Below, piece after piece: positions 11,132 to 24,130 of a stretch of 64,000 nt of DNA. The notes under the pieces are model-generated. The model worked only from the letters and a program-made list of their open reading frames with translations, had not been told where the DNA came from and searched no databases. Positions within the stretch are counted from its first letter, which is position 1. The number at the start of each line of letters is the position of its first letter. The position numbers were made by a program, and so were the translations under genes. Origin of the DNA: Blasia pusilla (lineage: Eukaryota > Marchantiophyta > Marchantiopsida > Blasiales); contig CM114271.1 in NCBI GenBank assembly GCA_050084515.1, forward strand, positions 20,584,001 to 20,648,000, written 5' to 3'.

Positions 11132-13500
11132 TTAAACTTAGAGTGCTTCACTTTATGCTTCAAAGATGAAGTGAGTCACTGCCAACCACATTGTGGACAG
11201 GTTCTCACAGCACACAAGGCTGAACAGTCTTGTGTGAATGTATTTCCATTTTTCTTTGGAGGTTTGGAGGTGTTTTCTGGCAACTCTACAGCGAGCAACT
11301 TTTGGGAATCCTCTGAAACTTGGATGTCTTTGGGTAGGAGCACCCATTTCTCACCAAATGAAAGTGTGTCCACAAAGTCTGTCAATGCATAGAGATCTGC
11401 AGCTGGGTTAGTCAGATAGGGAGGGCTCTAGATAGGATCACTTCAATTTGAGTGATTCTTTGTGGAAATGGACTCCCATCAAATGCATCACTTATCATGG
11501 AAACACCTAGTGCATCTTTATACTGGTGGTGATTAGCATCACTGTGATCTAGATGGATGGCCCAGAAGGAGTGAGGGGGGGCGCTTAGTACCCTTAGAAA
11601 TACATCAAAGACTTTTTGTGACCAGATTTCTGCGTGGTGTATGCCACAGTGGGCCTACCTTGTGATTTGCAGAAGATAATCTTAACTGCCTAAAGGGGCA
11701 CAGCCGTCCCTGTCCTTGCCAATAAGGTAGATTGGACTGCTAAGGGTATAATCATTGTTCTAGTTCTCTCTGCTTTAACTACGAGGACTGGAGTGAAGGA
11801 CCTGAAATTGGTGTATCGATTTTATCTTATGTAAGTGGAATGAATTGATGGTTTGTTTCATTCGTAACATGCAATGTATTGTATCCTGATTTTCTTCAGG
11901 CGATCCTCACTAATCTGGCAGTTTGGTGGCAGGGCAAACTTTTCTGGAATGCATTAGAACCTGTCGGCAGGCTTACAACTAATCCTACCAATAAGTTGTA
12001 ACCAATTAGTGTCCTGTCACGTTTTTCTTTTGTGAAACCAGTCTCCCTACAATTTTGCACCTGCGGAGGCCAGTATCCGAATGTGCAAATCACCATTGTC
12101 TGTGTAAATCCTCCTAGTGAAGAGTTCTCATCCAGGAGAACAACTCGTCCTTTACCCCCATCTGATACTATTCAGATCGGGATAAGGACAACATTCCACT
12201 ACAAAGCACAGAGCGCTTCAGTCAAATATCACTAGAAGAAAATCTCCTCGTTTAGGTGGTACTACCGTACGAAATCATAGTATTGGATTGATGCTGGTGT
12301 TTACGGAAGAAAAGAGATGGATGAGAGGTCATGATGACGAAGTGGAGCTCGCTGGTGATCAAGATAAAACTCCGGTGGACACCTGTGGTTTCCTTAAAAG
12401 TCGACTAGTTTCCCTAAAGGAAGATTGTAAAAGTCGACTGCAAAAACTGGAGGGCTCGAACCGTCGGCGGGGCTGTCCCACCAGCCGATGGTTCGGAATG
12501 TGGAGAACCGGCCTTACAGGGCTTCCCGGTTGAAAACGAAAAGTTTAGTAGTGATCTGGTAAGGTTTCAAGGACGAGTCCCGGATTTCAGTGAATGGTTC
12601 CTTCGTAAACGAAAAACGTGGCGAGAGTCCATCACAGACAACTGTAGGCGACCCTAGTTTCGTCCCGGGAAGTAGCTGCAAAAAATTTACGGGAGTCTCA
12701 CCTGGGATTCGCTTTGATCAAGTCCTAGATCCTGGCCATAAATGATGGAATGCGTCTGGGAAAATGAGAATAAACAATTTTCCCGCTTAGGTAAGAGAAC
12801 TTTCCGAACCGTACTAGTCGCTTTAACTCATATCCCGCTGTGTAACCGTGCCACATCATGACGTCCGCCACTCACCCAGCGACAAGTGTACGAAATAGAA
12901 GAGCATCAGGGACTAGCGGCGTCCTCCGTAACAAGTAAGGCCTGCATCCATTAGTCGCCGTAAGTTCCGGCAGATATTGGGATGACGTTCCTATCTAGGA
13001 TATAGATATGCCGTGTCTACTGTCGGTCAAAACTGGCATCTGAGGCATACGGACAGCTCTGTCCCCACGCTCTAGTTACCGAGCAGTGGTAACAATCGAT
13101 CCCGATTCCCGTAACACAGAACGTCTCTTTAACCGAGCGCGGGCACCGAGGACACTCAACACTCCAAAGGAAAAAAGAAAAGTGTTCTCCCACTGCTAGC
13201 TCCGTAACGGTGGTCGCCGTCTCCTTAACTCCCCTGCCCCGTTCAGATCAGAATCTTTTAGTACATCAGTCTTTTACCGGGTCTCTGAAAATATTTAGGT
13301 TTTCTGGAATAATCCTCAGTCGACCCCCTAAGATTTTTTACCTTCTCAAGTTTTTGTCTAACATTTTTTTCCTTCTAAGGTTATTTCCTGCATGTAACTT
13401 GAGCCACCAGTTTTTTTATGGGCTTGGAATTGGCATGCCCGTTTATTGCTGTCACATTTTCTACCTTTCAGTTTAGTTCTGGTTATAAACGAAGTCCCTC
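11132..13500. other. 3' untranslated and intergenic region after the RING-H2 gene
   Basis: No convincing coding sequence. The first several hundred bases are probably 3' UTR; the polyadenylation site could not be placed. From about 12240 to 13480 the sequence is more GC-balanced with only short frames and no recognisable family. Confidence 0.4.
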
Positions 13501-13512
13501 TTGCTGGAGTTG

Positions 13513-13550
13513 AACCATAATTCCCCCTACCAGTTGGGGGAATTATGGTT
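13513..13550. repeat. Perfect inverted repeat, 15-bp arms, 8-bp loop
   Basis: Left arm AACCATAATTCCCCC (13513-13527), loop TACCAGTT, right arm GGGGGAATTATGGTT (13536-13550). The first ten bases of the left arm occur again at 13556-13565. It lies about 140 bases beyond the 3' end of the hAT transposase remnant and may belong to that element's subterminal region. Confidence 0.85.
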
Positions 13551-13692
13551 CTTAGAACCATAATTAGAGGTGCTAAGAACCCTTCCTACAAGGAGTATTC
13601 ATAAAATGAACTTTCTTTGTAGGAGGGGTTTGATTGCATAAAATAAATAATTACTAAAAGCATTTGCAAAATGAAATGAAGTCGTAGAGAAA

Positions 13693-16001
13693 CTAGGATG
13701 AAGGGTCAGGGTTAAGCTCACCTTCCTCAACAACTTCAAGTGCAACGGGAGGAACAATGTACAACTCTGGATTAGCATATACAAATCTATATTCCTTTGA
13801 GTGTTTCCATGTGTCCATAGCATAAATGATGACCTTATCTACATCAAAATTCTCATTTGGACCCTCCATATTAACCCTCAGCAAAGCTTCCAAGTGATAA
13901 GAGGTTAAGCTATTTCTTAACCTATTCTTAATGACATTTTGAATGCTAAAAACTCTCTCACATGATGCTGTTGATACACATTGGACTTTGGCTATATCAC
14001 CTAAAATAGAGATTAGCATACTTAGTCTTTGTGTTCGGACTACCACTTACCATACACCATAAGTCCTTGAAGGACTTCTCCTTCCTCTGTCATGGCCTGA
14101 TCTTGAAGGCCAAGAATTCATTCTTGGGGGCTGCACCATCTAGAAGAGGCTTTTTCACCTTGCCATGCAAGGTTTTTTCCTGTCCATAGAAAGAGCTCAA
14201 CATTTCCAAGTCTCTCACACCCCAATCTCTTAAACTAGATATGGTAGAAGGCATTTGGGATGGATTGAGGATCTTAAAACCTCCAATGATGTTATTTTCT
14301 TCAAACCTTTCTTGCAATGCTACACATATGGCCTCAGCAAAATTTCTTTGGAAAAAAATAGCTTCTTCGAAATCCTTTCCTGTCACATCCCTATCCATTT
14401 GGATTGAATGAAAGAAAGAACCCCTTATCTCTAATTGCAAGCACTGCAGATATCCATCACTAGGACCATAGTTCGGAAGGAGATGAAAACCGCTAGACTG
14501 AGAAATGAGATAGACATTCATATCTACATTTTCATGTACATAATTCATTCTAACATGTGCTATCTCAGTCTGAACAATAGAAGCAACGCTAGATATATCA
14601 ACAAACTTGATCTGGAATAACTTGCTCAACATTGCTATAGAATGAAGTATGTTAGCCAGAAAGTATAAAATATAAATCATTTTGAAGGACTTTAACCTCT
14701 TTAGAAGATGTGAAGCTACCCCATCATCTTCCCTGAGGTTCACAGTAGAGAAGTAGACCATGACCGATTCTAAACTATCACATAAAGAGGTAACCGCTTG
14801 CCACTTGCTAAGCCATCTGACCTTCTGATAACGTTTCATGACTTTCCTAGAATCATTTAGCTCTTCTTGTAGAGAAGAGAGACCAGACTTCCTCTTAGAA
14901 CTCTTCTTGAAATAAAACGCAACAGAATTCAAAATGTTATCCACCTCATCACTAAGTTCCTTGCACCCTGGACTCTTTGCTGCAGCAAGAGCAACTAAGT
15001 TTGTCTGGTGTGCCACACAATGGACGCTTGTCATGTAAGGGTTAACATTCCTCTTCAAAGGGGCACTTACCCCATTCCTAGTACCTACCATAGCGTTGGC
15101 CCCATCAGACCCAAAACCAACCATCTTCTCAAAATCCAATTCCCATTCCCTAAGTAAGGATACTAAACAATCTAAAATGGACTCGGCATCCTTGTTCTCA
15201 ACCTTGATCAATCCTAAGAAGGAGGTGCACACTTGACCTTCATCAAGGTAAGTGACAAAGGCAACGAGGTGTCCTGTTATTGATATGTCAGTGGATTCAT
15301 CTACCATTATTCCGTAAAAGGGACTAAGTCTAACCCTAGCTAGAAGCAATCTTTGAATTTACCAAACTAATACATGTTATCATATGTGCACCTGTCTTGT
15401 CATCCTGATACATCGATTTTGTGAGCATCATAGATCCAGATTTAGAGTAATGCACAGAGACCACGGAATGAGGAAAATGCAACATTATACTTAGCCATGA
15501 AGTATGCTCCTCGAAATAGATTAAGCACCGCTAAATTGCATTTTCTATTGGTGCTTGCAATAGCTTTCTGAAGAGTTTTTCTACCACTATACTGAGCCCC
15601 CAAGCCAAATTTTTATGTTCCTTGGATTTACCATGGTCTATGAAGGCAGAAATCTTCACATTGATGGCTCCAGATGTGGCAAATACAGATTTCCCTCTTG
15701 AGTCCTTGCACACTTTACAAAATACCCTCCCCGGGTGAGGCTCAAATTCAATCCATTCAAAAGCTTGATATCAAGAGTCTCTCCAAAGCCTCTTGTTCTC
15801 TTCAATCTTTGAAGTGGTCAGATGTGAAGGAGAATCTATCTCCTCACATGAGTTGGTTTCTACTGCTGGTTCACTGACACTCTTCTTCATAAACCCCAAA
15901 TCAGTAAGGGATTTTTGTCTCTTACCCCTAGATGCATTGTTGGCTGAAATATCCTCCATAAGGGACTCTGAGAGTTCAGGTTTGTAGTCTTTAATATACA
16001 C
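13693..16001 (-). pseudogene. hAT-superfamily transposase (TTF / DUF4371 / hAT dimerisation), broken
   Basis: Minus-strand blocks in order. 16001-15771 is the N-terminal tail. After one in-frame TGA (15771-15773) comes a TTF-like zinc finger with FCKVCKDSRG and HGKSKEH, ending at a stop at 15531. A damaged stretch around 15350-15530 includes AYFMAKYN. A 419-residue frame (15349-14090) is DUF4371, with MVDESTD and GFGSDGANAMVG supplying the expected RNase-H-like acidic residues. 14046-13693 is the hAT C-terminal dimerisation domain with STASCERVFSIQN. The order matches plant ZMYM1-like hAT proteins. At least one nonsense codon and frameshifts near 15350-15530 and 14050-14090 break it, although long open blocks suggest fairly recent decay. 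Terminal inverted repeats and the 8-bp target duplication were not found. Confidence 0.8.
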
Positions 16002-17978
16002 GCTACTGTGAAACCCTTTGTAGAGGGTTTAGGCTCGGATGGTTTCAAGGGTTTACAGTCTAATTGGCCGAGTGTGCTAAAGAACACCCAAGCATTCAAG
16101 GAAAGGCCTTGTGAGGTAGAGGGAAAAACTGCTCACAATACAAAAGGAAAAACCAGATTGCAATGCTGCCAACAAACTAGTAAAGCCCACTTCAAGGAAT
16201 CCAAGCTACCAATGAAAGGCTCAAAAAACTTCGAACAAAGAGCAATGAGCACTGAGAGCAGTGAGGATTAAACAGTAAACACAATGACGAGCCTGGAATG
16301 AGGCGCCGAGAACGAGCGAGCAACGAGGCGCCGAGGACGGCACACGAGCAGCGAGGATGGTGAGGAGCAACAGTGCACCACGGTGAACATGAGCAGCACG
16401 GTAAGCACGGTGAGCAAACGAGCAAGCCTCTGCAAGGAGCAACGAGGATGGTGAGGAGCAGCACGATGAGCAGCAAGGAGGCTCAGGAGTCTCCGAGAGT
16501 CCGACGAGCATTCAGGAAGGACTCGAAGGAGAGAGGAGCAAATGGGAGTCGAGTTGCAAATGCCTCGACCCCTACTCCCCGGGGCCCTCGGCTCTTGACT
16601 CCCTCTCTCCCGAAGTATGAACTGCCGTGAGTGCCGTTAGATCATCCGCACCCTAGAAGGGATGGCTGGATGAACGCTGCCCCCTTATCCACTACCCTCT
16701 TGACACCTGTCGGGGCCGACACCTCCTTTCCCCTATCGGAAAATGCCTGCACCCTTCAACTAGTCCTGGTTACGCTGCCGGGAAATTCCAACCGGTTTCC
16801 TCAAAACGGCCGGCGCCGGAAGCAGCTCACTTCCGGAGATTCCTCATTCCTGTTCAGTTTTGTCCCCGGCCCAAAATCGCGTCCATCGGAAAATCTCGAA
16901 TTTTGCAAAGGATGCCGGTACTGTCCGAGCCTTGGTCCGATCACAACCTCTATGTGGGCCCCACATATCTGAGGTGATGACAGACGGAGCAGGAAGGACG
17001 GACAGAGCGTGGACGTCGGTCAATGAGGAAAAAAAAAACCACAGACGGTCAGTTTTCAGAGTTCTGTTGCTGCAAATACGAAGACAGACAAATACAAAAT
17101 TACAAATATGGGTGCAACGTGGGCCAACTAATCCTTTCCGTCACCTCTGGTCGGAATGCTTCTCCCACACCTCCTTTGACACGTTTTCTTTGGTCATCAG
17201 GTCCACCGTCCAGGAAGACGTTAATCGCACTTTTCCTGCGTGCGTGGGCGTAAAGTAGCTGCTTCTATCTGCATGCGTGCTGATTCCTTCCTGTCTTCTG
17301 GGAACGCTCACGCGGTCAAAGTAACCAAACGGAATGAGAAAAGGATAAAAGACGGATAAATTACTACGTCTAAAAAACCCCGTTTGAGAATTTCGAGCCA
17401 GATCCAAGTGGCGTGGGTCCTCGAAAGGGCGAGGCTGGAAGCGGGTGCATCTCGAAATCCCTCCGAGGTGTGGAGATAAGATTGGACCTCGAAGTCACGA
17501 CGACTTCCACATTTACTCGCTTACACCTTTTGAGGTGAAGTGGGGCCGCGTCCTTTTCCAGTAGCATCACGCGATCCGTTGTTGTTTTGCTGAAAAGCTT
17601 GAGGAAACGCTTTTCCACTAAACCCCGGCAATTGCATAACGCACTGAACGCTCACACAACTACGGCCAACTGCAAAAGAAGATCGTGCCCTGGCGTGAGC
17701 GGGTGGTCACGGAAGCACGGACCGAGTGGCACTCGGTTGCAGATCGGCAGAGCTCACCACCGACAAATGGTCGCTTGGCCTCAAGCGTGTGTATGGCACG
17801 TTTTTTCAGTGAGCGGTCGACCGGGAGTAAACGACGAAGCTAGGGAGGGAAACCTGAGCGCCTGTTCAAAGCGAAGACCAGAGCGAATGAAGACTGCTGT
17901 AGAACTGACCAGAGACATTGCGTAAAGATGTGTCTTGTCTACTGTTGAACTCTCGGCAACTCTCTGCGCGGGATGATT
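16002..17978. other. Unassigned region with a GAG/CAGC-rich low-complexity part
   Basis: No recognisable gene. Between about 16300 and 16500 it is a purine-rich low-complexity stretch, described separately. The rest (16640-17978) is of moderate GC with only short frames and no family I can name. It could include the missing right end of the hAT element. Confidence 0.35.
16310..16500. repeat. Imperfect GAGCAACGAGGATGGTGAGG-type repeats
   Basis: Short units such as GAGGATGGTGAGGAGCA recur (near 16353 and 16446) among related GAGCA/ACGAG words. Overlapping frames on both strands here come from the repeat and are not considered genes. Confidence 0.6.
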
Positions 17979-20114
17979 CTAGTTTGTTTGATGCTGGTTG
18001 AGCGGAATCCAGCGAACACCTAGCAAACCAAAGCTCTGGCAGACAGCGCAATCATGTAGAAGAAATCCCAGCGATGGTGGAGTGTAACGCCGGTCCTTCA
18101 CAAACTGCCGAGATCGAATTGCTGTCACTAGTTCCATCTGCCTCTTGTTCCGTCTAGAAAGCCCTCCTCGTAGAAGTGGCGTAGGGTGGGGAACATGCGA
18201 ACTTTCCTCATATGGACGACTGCTCATCCTCATTCGTCACTGCTCTACGGCGATCGTGGAAGTGCATCGTTTACCAGAGCTAAAATTGGATCCTTACGGT
18301 TCTCCAATGACGATAATTCTCGCTTTCCTCCCGGGTCACAGTCTTGGACCAATGTCACAGAGCGAATCCTAGGCTGCAGAACCTTCTTGGTAATTTCCCA
18401 GAGTAGTGCCTCAGCCAGGTATCGACCAGAAGCATTGACGAGCCGGTGTTGCTCCCGGGCCGTTGCAGATATTCGTCGCCGAATTCTCTGATGCACTGGC
18501 AAGTCCAAAGCAAGTGGAATGCACGATCAGATGTACATGTAGTCTATCTAATTCAACCACATTTCTTCGGTGGGCGAGATGCTATGGGAAGTTGGCATTC
18601 GCGCGTGGCAATAACTCTGAGCGTTAACCTGCCAATGGACAACAGGTTCTTTCCTCTAGCACTGACAGTCCCAGAGTTACAGAGTTCTGCATCGCGACTT
18701 CTTATTGGGATTGGACGAAAAGATACTATGCCCTCCACGAATTTGTTCCGTAACTGGTCTATGCTTCCGGCGCATCAGGACACAGTGTAATCCAGACGAT
18801 CGATCGGATAGACAGCAAGACTCAATCTCTAGGCCTCGATGTAGTTCACATAGTCATTAGATGTGAAGTCTGAAGTCCTCCGAAGAGGATTTCCAACTTC
18901 TCGGACGCCGTACGCCGTTACTTCAGTAGTTTCAAAGGCATGTCTTCAAGGCTCTATAGCGGAAATTGATTCCACAGCTCCTAATACTCGGTATTATTAA
19001 CCAGTTGGATCGACTAGTTCCAATAGTTGGTGCGTTCTTGAATGGATGAAGAAGATGGTTGTTTCCCATACTGGCCGGGGATCTTGAGCGAAGAGTGCAG
19101 AGTTCTTGGTCCCCCCGATGTAAGGTGAAGGCGCACGTTGGTGGCGAGAGAGCAGAAGTTCGGCCGCGTAGTTGGCGGAACACAACTCCAATATATCTGC
19201 TAGGTTTGTGTGCATCTAATATTGTATGTAAGCTGACAGATTGGGCTTTACCTGTGTGTCGCGGCTTATGGTCCGGGGAAATCTACAATGAAACCGCGGT
19301 CTCTTCACTGGTCGGAGACAGAGGCATCTGGGGACGTGAGTCCGAAGACAGCGTTCCTGGATTCCGTAATTGGCTTTCAGATGCGATCCATGTCAGCGTA
19401 AGCGCATGCCACCTACGGAGAGTCCTTCGGTGGAGTGCTCCTGCAATTATTCACCGTCCGTCAGTAGCCAGAGATTCCGCACCTGGTTTGCTACAATTCG
19501 TAGAGATGGATATGTACGATTGCACTAATAGTTGCAAAAGAGCATCGCCTGCTTTGCATTCGCTTTGGCAGCCTCCTGCCAGGCTCGAGAAAGCGCCGGA
19601 GATTCATCAAGAGGTACGATATTCATAGCAACTTGATTCCTGAACGCGTTCAGGGAGCCCTGCCCTTACGAACTCGAGTACTGTCTGCACCATAAGCGTC
19701 AGATCCTCTTGCAAGCCTGCCCTGAAGCTGTGTGTATACCTCGATCGTCCTCCGAGCATTTGGTTTACCGAGAAAACCTAGACAGATTTTCTCATCGTCC
19801 CGCACTCCGATGGCTGGCGTAATGATTCTGCCGCAGTCAGTAGTAACCTGGAAACCGACCGCGATATTGGAATTGGAGGAGTCCAATCGTTCCCTTTTCA
19901 TGCAAAGGAATTCCAGATTCCGCCGACGCTCAGAGAGCGATTCCGAAGCAGATTTGTACCAGTTCGGACAATGAGACCGGACGAGAAAAGTGATAAGCCT
20001 CGGCAAAGCGGCATGAAAACCGGGGCTGAGATAATCGTCAGCGAAGGAAGGAATCATGCGGGGCAACAAGTTGTGCTGAAGGGATTTACAAGCCTTCAAC
20101 TTAGCCGTCTTCAC
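17979..20114 (-). pseudogene. Possible decayed protein-coding gene of unknown family
   Basis: On the minus strand, stretches with protein-like composition follow one another but jump frame. 20114-19650 contains LDSSNSNIAVGFQVTTDCGR. An adjoining other frame near 19715-19640 reads LQEDLTLMVQTVLEFVRAGL, and a third near 19628-19530 reads DESPALSRAWQEAAKANA. Further down, 18508-18245 reads RYLAEALLWEITKKVLQPRI. GC content is higher than in the AT-rich DNA beginning at about 20120. I do not recognise the family. Introns, a pseudogene, or chance are all possible, so confidence is low. Confidence 0.25.
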
Positions 20115-21109
20115 CGCTTTATTCTGAGATGCAGAAATAAATTATTTTTTTCCATCCTATTTTAACCCACGTTCCTTTCTTATAAACTTTTGTGAGTCAT
20201 TTTATATCACCATTGCTACGGTGCCCATAAGTTCAAACGGTTTCTATATCCAAATTTCTTTATAAACATAGTGTCTTAATAAATTTTAATTGTGAAGAGA
20301 AGTATCACTTGGATTTCTTACTATCCATTCTTACAACCTATAATTGTCCACGTGGAAAAACACTAGTCCGGAGATTATTGCTTAGAACAAAAGTTGGTTC
20401 ATAAATCATAATCATACGCAATCGAAGGGGATGGAGTAAAAATCTGATGTTTGATGTTCTTTCCAGTTATGATCTCTGCATGAATAATTGTTCGTGAGAG
20501 TCCATGAAGAATGAATCGAGTTCCATTTGCATGACCCTTTCAACCATTTAACAAGAGCATGATTGGAGCACCAATTTTCAAATAAAATGATATGGAGGCA
20601 AACCATAAGCGGGGCATATATTCACAAACTCAATAGGAAAGATAGGACTCATATCTTTATCAAGGGCATAGTCATTATTGAGAAATATGTGGTCCTAGCC
20701 AAATATGATAGAGTTATAGAAACATTAGTAAGAAAAGAAATAAAAATGAAGCACTATGAATGGAAAAGAAGAAATATATACACATTGTACCTCCTCATTG
20801 TATCTAGATATGACTTCACCATTAATGTCATGGATATCCATGTTTTGTAGAGTCAAAATAGTAGCATCCCTTAAGAAATCAATATCATGAAAAAACATAA
20901 TAATTGGAAATTGGAAGATATCATAATTGAAAACATCATAGAGAAGATATTCCATAGAAGAGAAGAGATCTTTCCATATGGTTCAAACAAAATCCAATCT
21001 CTGATGTTCTTTCCAGTCTTGAAATTTATAGTTTAAGATCATTTAGGAGAAGATATGATTCAATTATCACGTGATATGGTATGTGATTCAAACAAAATAA
21101 CCGATTTGA
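20115..21109. other. AT-rich stretch without a recognisable gene
   Basis: Composition changes sharply from the preceding region. Stops occur in all frames. It probably contains the 3' part of the minus-strand Helitron that follows, but no terminal hairpin with CTRR end could be identified with confidence. Confidence 0.35.
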
Positions 21110-24100
21110 TTAATATAATCTGTGGGAACCATATGGAAAGAACATCAGAGATTGGATACCTCCCTTAGAATGATTACTAGCAAGAAGCAAATTGTATAGG
21201 GAGGTCTTCCTAGTTCCACGAGGGCCATCGGCGAAGAATATTTTAGGTGTAGGTAGAGCACAATCTTCAATATTTTGGATCTCATCATGAACAATATCCC
21301 AAAAAATTTGCTGGCCATGATTCAATCTTTCCTCTACAAGAATGAATTCTTCATAAAATTCATGTTGATCATACATGCGCTCCTTCTCTTCAAAATGCAA
21401 TATCACAGAAGTACTTGAATGGAATTGGTTGCGGCATATCGGGAAAGGTAGAAATTTTCTTTCCTTGATCTTGCAAGTGATAATGCATTTCTAATGAGGC
21501 AAAATTTGTGATAGTGCAATTTAATGGGAGATTAAGAAGTCCTATTTTTTGCAAAAAAAATGGAAGGAGATGAGTAGAAGAACAACGTAGAAAAGATAAT
21601 ATATATAATGAAAGAAATGGGGAATGAAGTAGTAACATTATATGACTAACCTCACATTGTCTCCATAAGATATCCTTAATTAATGGGACTAAAAATTGGT
21701 TCCATAATGTTGTTGGTCAAGCAAGAGTATTGTAGGCTAAAATGATAGTGAAAAGTTGTCGAAGTGAGGAGCCAATACTAATTGCAAAAGCCTATTCCAA
21801 GCAAGAAAATTCTTCCTATCATCCGCTAGAAGCCCTAATTGAATATTAGCTTCCTTAAGTTTGGATACAATACTCTATCATTACTTTTAACATCTTTATA
21901 AGAAGTTTTGCCTAAAATATGATGGAGGAGCAATCTTAGCCAATGACGTTCTCCTTATCCTAAAAAAACATAACACTCAAAGCATGAAGTTGAATAGGAA
22001 AACTTGCATAGATAGGTTGCAAGAGGAGAATAAGCCATTACGATGTAAGTTTCTCAGTTGGGTAAGATACAATAGCCCAATTGGTTGGTGGAAACCATTA
22101 TGCCCAAGAACTCAACAATGCCGTTTTTTTCTCTCCTAGAATAGAGGGAAGAAATTCAAGATATAAGTCAGTTTGATCTAGATGATCAATATGATTTTTT
22201 GCAAACCATTATATAAGGATGATTTGAGTATTCCTTGCAAAACCTTTGCAAGAGATTTGTAATCATGATAGTACAACATTTATGCGTTAGGAAGGTGCGT
22301 AACCAACCCGAAAATACTTTGCATCTCCTTGTGCGAACTAAACTTGAATAGTCTCCAACCTGCTTAAGAATAATAATAAGAAGAGATCTATCTAAAACAA
22401 AGTGGAAGAAATGAATTTGATTATGAAAATAATAAAATTGGATTACCCAATTCTTGAAAATTTATGAAGAAAAAAAAGCATGCATTATCTTGCATCCAAG
22501 TATTATATGGTCTCATCAACAATCAATGCAATTATTCTTGTACTTGAATCATAAGAAACCCCAAAGGAAATAACATGCAAGCCTTTTTATTAATTTTTGT
22601 AAAAGAATTTGACATAGGACATCCTATTGGTGATCTCCAAATTATTGTGGCAATCAAAGAGCGTATGGAGGAGAGGATTGTATGGTATAACCCATTTATT
22701 ATCCAAAGGTTCATTATGTTTCATTATAGAAGAATATAGACTTCACATGCCTTTGATAGATCAAATATCCATCTTTGCTGTCCATATATACTCATGGTGG
22801 CAAAAGGCTTTAGAAATCCTTAAGTTCATTTCTTTGTCAAATTATACATACATGGTGCATTAGGATTTATACGTGCACATGGCCCAAGCATCATAAAATT
22901 AGCCATAGTAGAATAGAGCCTTGGATGAGTATTCTGATCCAGAATTTCACCTCATATGATTGCATCAAAATCTGCACTTAAATGGGAATTGTCTATAGCA
23001 ACCACAATGATGAAAATAATGAATATGTGGCAATGCCCTCTTTTGAAACACAACCACATGGATACATCCCAAGACTTTGTCCAATAAATGCTTGTTCAAG
23101 AGAAGATGCAATAAAATTTTTTTCCTCAAATATTGGTACAACTAAATATTGTCTATCTACAACACCTTGACCATGCAACAAAGCTAACGTGATGTCCTTT
23201 TGTTTCACATTGTAGGTCATGGTCAAGAAATAGTCAAGCTTTCCAAAGTGTCTAACAAGCGTCATTGCATCTTAACACAATTGTTGCATATGATGTGGAC
23301 CTCTGTTGAAGGAAGATGGCAATATAATATGTTGACCAAATGTCCTTCCATCCCCAATGCCCCATCATTCTAGAACATATCATCCTTTATGCCTTGATAT
23401 AATTAAACACGCTTCTCCGTTTGATTTAAACGGATCCACAACAATTGCTCCATAAATATCCATCATATACTCTTGAGTCTATCGACCAAAGCGGATTAAG
23501 CAATTATTATCTATTGATGGACATCTTGTTTGAAGGTGAAAGGATGCAAATTGCAATACAACGATAATCTTTCCAATGCGTCCTCGATCCAACCTCCTCA
23601 TTGCAATGCGTAGACATATAGTCTTCTTGCATTACTTCATTATTGATGTGGGTATGAATAGTGATAGAATTCTTTGTAGAGTTGGATGTAATTATGCAAG
23701 GAATCCCTTAATGCCAGCTAGCCTTCCTAAAAGGGAATAAGAGGATAAAATAAAGCGGAATATAAGACTCATTTAAATCTTAGATACGGTGTACTTATCC
23801 TCCATGCAAGAGTATGAGAATATCACATTTATCTATTGTTTGGGTCCCATCACTAGGAAGCAACTTCACAGGCAAGAGACAGAGAATATCTTTTTTCTTG
23901 AAGTCCTCGGTTGTTCTCCTCAAATTTGGACATATTGCATAAAGTGAGATTTGAATTATAGGCATAGTCATTTGTTGTAGACCAGAATGGATCTAAGGAC
24001 TTAAATCATGAGCTAATAAATATCCTACTCTAATGTTGGAGTTTGTGCTTGGTGTCGTAAATGTACATTTGCGTAAATTGAAGGCACTCCCCATTCTTAG

Positions 24101-24130
24101 GATGAAGAGAGCCAATGGAGTGGTAAATCC
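21110..24130 (-). mobile_element. Decayed autonomous Helitron (Rep / Pif1-type helicase)
   Basis: Read on the minus strand, Helitron landmarks occur in the right order. Near 24120-24040: IGSLHPKNGECLQFTQMYIY, matching the block before the Rep domain. At 23265-23110: TLVRHFGKLDYFLTMTYN and GVVDRQYLVV (Helitron_like_N). At 23027-23035: the HCH core of the HUH motif in CFKRGHCHIF. Then SADFDAII, MLGPCARINPNAPCMYN near 22980-22820, and NKWVIPYNPLLHTLFDCHNN near 22690-22630. Near 21500-21430: LEMHYHLQDQGKKISTFPDM. At 21300-21170: FFADGPRGTRKTSLY, the helicase Walker A with two G-to-R changes. Many stops and frameshifts show it is inactive. Both ends are undefined; the element probably extends further in both directions. 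Confidence 0.8.

Noticed and set aside
16192-16511. Cys/Ser/Leu-rich frames of 94-96 codons on the minus strand
   Set aside because: They are produced by the GAG/CAGC low-complexity repeat.
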